DNA of 64,000 bases, taken from positions 29,641,157 through 29,705,156 of the forward strand of contig NC_054875.1 of assembly GCF_018320785.1 (NCBI RefSeq), read 5' to 3'. A model generated the notes under the pieces. That model worked only from the letters and a program-made list of their open reading frames with translations, ran no database searches and had not been told where the DNA came from. Shown here piece after piece: positions 60,116 through 64,000 of this stretch (its first letter is position 1; each line of letters starts with the position of its first letter). Position numbers and translations under genes: made by a program. The DNA is from Cheilinus undulatus (Eukaryota > Chordata > Actinopteri > Labriformes > Labridae).

Positions 60116-61863
60116 AGCAGAGTGGAGTTTATGTTACAAACACTTCGTTAATGTTTGCATATGAGAGTGGAGTTAGTCCACTGTCGACTCTTGCCAAGCA
60201 TCAACTTCCTTCAGCCATGAACATTATAAGACTTACGGTGCTCTCACAGGCTGCCCACCATTTGGACCTTGTGGTCAACCTCTTTTTGAACATTTGGCTC
60301 AGATTTGTATTTAAAACTTTGACCTCATTTGGAGGGTATAAAAACTTCTGTTTAGTTGGGTTAACAATGTTACATTTAAGGAGGGAGAACAATCACAGAC
60401 TTTATTTTTAATCATGAGACTCACAAAGCGTTTGGTTGTTTGGAGCACATGTTTTATTTCCTCTATCTGCCTTGATAGCCAAAGACATACCCTCCCCTTC
60501 TCATGCACATAAAAGCCATAATTTGGACTTCACTTTTTACATGCTAAATCACACCTCTTCTATTAACTTGAGGAGGCTAGCCAGAGCTTACTTGTACTCT
60601 TATGTTCCAGATAATTTAGGGTAGCAGGTTACTCGACTTGAGTGGAACAAACGTGTTAAAGAAAGCTTCTTGTGTGTTTGGTGTTTTGATAATGTCATTA
60701 AGGCTCTGACACCCTGCTTTCTCAAGACTAATCTGTCTTTATTGATCCTGAACTGGACTTATTCACTGTCAACTAAAATTCTTTAGTGTCATTTCTGTAT
60801 GCTCACTGTGGCTGATTACTTGGTAAACTAATATTGATCATAGTAGATTTGTCTAACTAGAAAGCATGTTTCAAATAGCTGGGTTCTATTACAAACCTTA
60901 TTCTATACTATATATTTACTCAGAATTTATTTTTTATCTTTAACATTTTAGAAATACTCACTGCTGGCACAGTTGTACTCAATATATTTCTTTTTGTATC
61001 CGGTTTTCATTACTGTACGAAGGTGTGCACCTTGGCATCCACCTACCAATCACAGCCTCTGGCCAGGTTGTGTGAATGCAGTTTAAAAGGCTGTAATGCT
61101 TTGTTACTCTCTGGAGCTGGGTGCTGTGGATTTTTACATGACTGAAAACAGCTGAATTTGACCCTCTGTAGCACAGTCTGCTAGCAGCGGCTTTATTTAT
61201 AATGAACAGGTCAATGGTTTGATTTTTTTCCAAACATAGTGAAAACTATAATTGTTCTTGCTTTGATTTTTCCCCTTTAATAAGATGAACCAATTGTCTC
61301 CTTTGCCTTTTTAACAAAGCAGATGTTTCCACCAACATGTAACTAGATTTCTACCACAACTTTAATTAATATTATACCATGGCTGCCTGACACTTATCTG
61401 CCTCCTCAGTTGGGTTTTTAATCAGTGCAGTGTCCTAGTGAGAACTGCCAAAATCCTTTTTCTATTTTTTTCATATAAAAGTGATGGTGAGTCACAAAGT
61501 TTATTTTGTGCACTTGAATCTTATTTGAATTAATCTCACTCTTCCAAAATGCTCTACTTTAAAGTAGTTGTAGTGAACCTGTTTGTCAACACTGATTAAA
61601 ATACAGTATTGTAAATTTTCTTTTGTTAACGGTATGTGAAAACATATACATTTTTTAAATAATGTTCTATTTGATTTAAATTTTAAAATTCACTATCCTG
61701 TCTTTGTATTTTATTTTACCCGTAAGACTATCATTGCGCCGTGCGGAATGATCTCAGATATTTCTTTACAGAGAAATGCATTTTTTTTTTTTTTAGCATG
61801 AATGATTATCTTCTAACCATGCTTTCCAAAAGTTGACTTTCTTCCTTCTACTGTCAGCTGATG

Positions 61864-61869
61864 AATAAA
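61864..61869 (+). terminator. vgll4 poly(A) signal, proximal candidate
   Basis: GATGAATAAAGTGCAGG, about 1.75 kb after the stop, in an AT-rich context. Confidence 0.45.
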
Positions 61870-62197
61870 GTGCAGGAACACAACAGTCTTTACATTCAGT
61901 GTCAGAAAGACTTCTGTATTAACATTTAACAAAGTTGTTTAGCTTTCTGTATGTATCATAGTGGAATTGGGGGATTGACATAAAATCTGCTTGTTTGACA
62001 CAAGTCGATCAGTTAAATGTTTGGGGTATTAGTCAGTTTTTATTTAATTTTTTTTCAGTCAGAAGACCTGTATCTCAAAGACTGTTCACCAAAAGGTTAA
62101 GCTCCAGGTGTTCATCAACACGGGACAAAGAAACACCTGTTAACTTGTCTTTATTTCTCTGGAAGAAAATACCACTGTTTTGTACTCAAATCTTTCA

Positions 62198-62203
62198 AAT
62201 AAA
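62198..62203 (+). terminator. vgll4 poly(A) signal, distal candidate
   Basis: TTTCAAATAAACATAC, about 2.1 kb after the stop, just after a coherent T-rich UTR. Confidence 0.5.
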
Positions 62204-62413
62204 CATACAAATGCAAACTTGACAGATTATCTTTCATCTTTTTAGCCAGATATGTCAACATGGTAATAACAAAGATCGATGAAAACATTAGTTCTCAACT
62301 GGGGGGTCTGGACCCAGAACTGAGTAGTGAGCCTGGCCATGATTGCAAATTGAAAGAACTAGTTAGTAGCCTACTTGAGAACCACTGGATTAAAATTCTG
62401 AAATTTTCATAGT

Positions 62414-62436
62414 TTGCATCTGCTTTGCAAGGTTAG
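62414..62436 (-). repeat. solo end of the TAACC transposon family
   Basis: GCATCTGCTTTGCAAGGTTA is nearly identical to the right end of copy 2 (CCATCTGCTTTGCAAGGTAA) and, in reverse, to the left end of copy 1. No body of the element is recognised next to it. Confidence 0.5.
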
Positions 62437-62821
62437 TCAGCATCATCATTCTGCATCACTCATGATTTTTATGAAATGCATTGAAAGTGAAAGGTTGAGA
62501 CCTGTTCTTTTACAGTTCACTACTTCAATTTGCCATTCACTGATTAAAATGGCATGTCTGTGTCATGTACAAAGGGCTGGTCTTTGAATAGTGGTATAAC
62601 TTCTGCACTGGCAAATTGTAAAATTACACTGCACCATAAATGTAGATGCCACTTGATTCAATAAGGGCATAAGTACACTGATTACAGCCCCTTTTTAAAC
62701 CAAGCTATCATGAGTCATAGCTCATTGCCTATTTTCACAGCAGCCAATGCTCTATAATTAAACAATTTGAAGATAAGAAGCCAGACCCCTTTGGCTCAGA
62801 GGAACTAGTGTTAAACAGATA

Positions 62822-64000
62822 GGCTTTATTTTTTTTATAGATTTGGCATTTCACAATTGCATTTTTTACATAATACTTTTCTGATATATCAGTATGGGAC
62901 AGCACTTCATAATATGAAAAAAATTAAAACGGCATCTATTGCACATGTAAGTCTTCATATATTTACAGTTAACTAGTAAGAAATCCTGGTTAAAATAAAT
63001 GTTTTTATTATGTACATCGTAACTTCTAGGCATATAAGGTACTTGGGATTCATCACAGAGGCCCCATGTGCCATAACCCAGGGCTGGAGAGGGGTTAGGG
63101 TAGCCACAGATATGCTGTTGAGCTTGACCTTGGCACCCAAGGTCAAGCTTGACAGCAATTTTTTTTTTTGTCCAGGCCTTTTTCCCCTAGTGATATACCC
63201 AGAGACCACCAGCAGATTTCAGGCCCTTGGGACATTCACAGCACAACCAAGTTATTTTCCCATGCCCCTGGAAATATGCAAGGACATCCAAAGCATCACC
63301 GGGGTTGTGTCAATCCTTTTTCCCACCCATTGGTGCCCTCAGGCAGCTTACTCGCCAAATCCACGCCTTACTTCATCCTCAATATTAGACCCAAATATGC
63401 CTAAAAGTCCCACACAGTTGCGTATATACAGTATGTGCATGTGTAATATGGTTCTCTCTCTTCTAAATAGCTTGTGTGAGGACAAAGCATGAAGCTGTCA
63501 AGTTTTTGTCAAGTGGTTAAAGTCAACCAGGAAGACAAAGCTCCTTGAGCTCATTTGGCTACAGAGGTTGTTGGGTTGATTTGATATCATAGTAACAGCA
63601 GACTGGATAATCGCTGCTTATAAGTGAGAGAGGGAGAATAACAGACAGACAGAAGCACTGACCTAGAAAGCCTGTAGTCTCCTCATTATTATGTGATCAT
63701 GGAAACAGGATAACAATGCTGATAATTCTTGTGAAACCAGCTGTAGTAGGCCTTGGAGATAAAGTGAAGTCTCTCTATAAACCAGCAGATGGCGGTGTTT
63801 GAAAACGTAACATGTACCCCCTAATTTTCTCAATCCCTGGAGATCAAACAAAGACATGAGCATCATCACTCTGGGAAGATTGATGCTGCTTTTCCTCACT
63901 ATGTGGAAATGCCCCTTATATGTGAAATTGGTCAATGAGTATCAGGATGTCGCTTTCATTCTGAAGGCTGAATGGAAAGAAGTCAGATCCCAGACTCCTG
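62822..64000 (-). other. possible 3' UTR of an unseen minus-strand neighbour
   Basis: Minus strand AATAAAGCC (AATAAA at 62830-62825) could be a poly(A) signal for a gene converging on vgll4. No coding exon is recognisable in the 1.2 kb to the window edge; frames at 63010-63492 (+) and 63663-63935 (-) have no known domain. In human the gene converging on VGLL4 is ATG7; whether that applies here cannot be seen. Confidence 0.25.
63121..63149. repeat. perfect 13-bp palindromic hairpin with AAGGTCA half sites
   Basis: Arms AGCTTGACCTTGG (63121-63133) and CCAAGGTCAAGCT (63137-63149) are exact reverse complements around CAC. Each arm holds CAAGGTCA, the extended half site recognised by ERR/SF-1-type monomeric nuclear receptors, in everted arrangement. 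Confidence 0.95.

Larger units (their letters stand above)
60116..62220 (+). other. vgll4: vgll4 3' UTR
   Basis: A T-rich non-coding stretch runs from the TGA to two AATAAA signals (61864-61869 and 62198-62203), implying a 3' UTR of 1.8 to 2.1 kb. Open frames here have no domain content. Confidence 0.6.

Noticed and set aside
63010..63492. 160-codon open frame near the right edge
   Set aside because: No recognisable domain, spans a palindrome and a poly(T) run, and no splice or start context supports it.

Overview
The window is teleost fish nuclear DNA. It is AT-rich, its genes are split by GT-AG introns, and its repeats are typical of fish: Tc1-like and hAT-like transposons, L2/Maui-type LINE tails and CT microsatellites. 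Three protein-coding genes were rebuilt exon by exon with every reading phase closing. They are raf1 (+, 16 coding exons, 763-15338, 637 aa), syn2 (-, 11 coding exons, 46386-25585, 467 aa, IIb-type C terminus) and vgll4 (+, 5 coding exons, 54313-60115, 261 aa). No other gene could be supported; most remaining open frames are shadows or lie in repeats.

Layout. 1-762 is upstream or intronic raf1 sequence plus the end of its 5' UTR. 763-16470 is raf1 with its 3' UTR; a 1.95-kb hAT-like element sits inside a kinase-domain intron and one intron has minor (U12) spliceosome signals. 16475-23600 is intergenic, with a dead Tc1 element and AGCTA-rich duplicated repeats. 23606-46386 is syn2 on the minus strand, tail to tail with raf1; its 15.9-kb first intron holds a Tol2-like hAT element, three low-complexity arrays and other repeats. 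46387-53440 separates the head-to-head syn2 and vgll4 genes and is full of LINE and DNA-transposon remains. 53440-62220 is the vgll4 promoter, gene and 3' UTR. The last 1.2 kb may be the 3' UTR of an unseen minus-strand neighbour.

The genes are not an operon. Raf1 is the MAPK-cascade kinase activated by RAS, synapsin II is a synaptic-vesicle phosphoprotein and Vgll4 is a TEAD-binding transcription cofactor. They are together because of old chromosomal linkage: order and orientation match the human 3p25 block read backwards (RAF1 ... SYN2 ... VGLL4), but mkrn2, tsen2, pparg, tamm41 and the timp gene nested in SYN2 are not here. That pattern suggests one fractionated copy from the teleost genome duplication.

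The most notable non-genic signals are: two copies of a roughly 0.5-kb transposon with matching 9-bp target duplications and a shared mini-ORF; a perfect 18-bp hairpin in a syn2 intron; a perfect 13-bp palindrome with nuclear-receptor-like half sites downstream of vgll4; a LINE copy with a 5' inversion; and several long degenerate arrays. I saw no evidence for a new multi-gene biological system.
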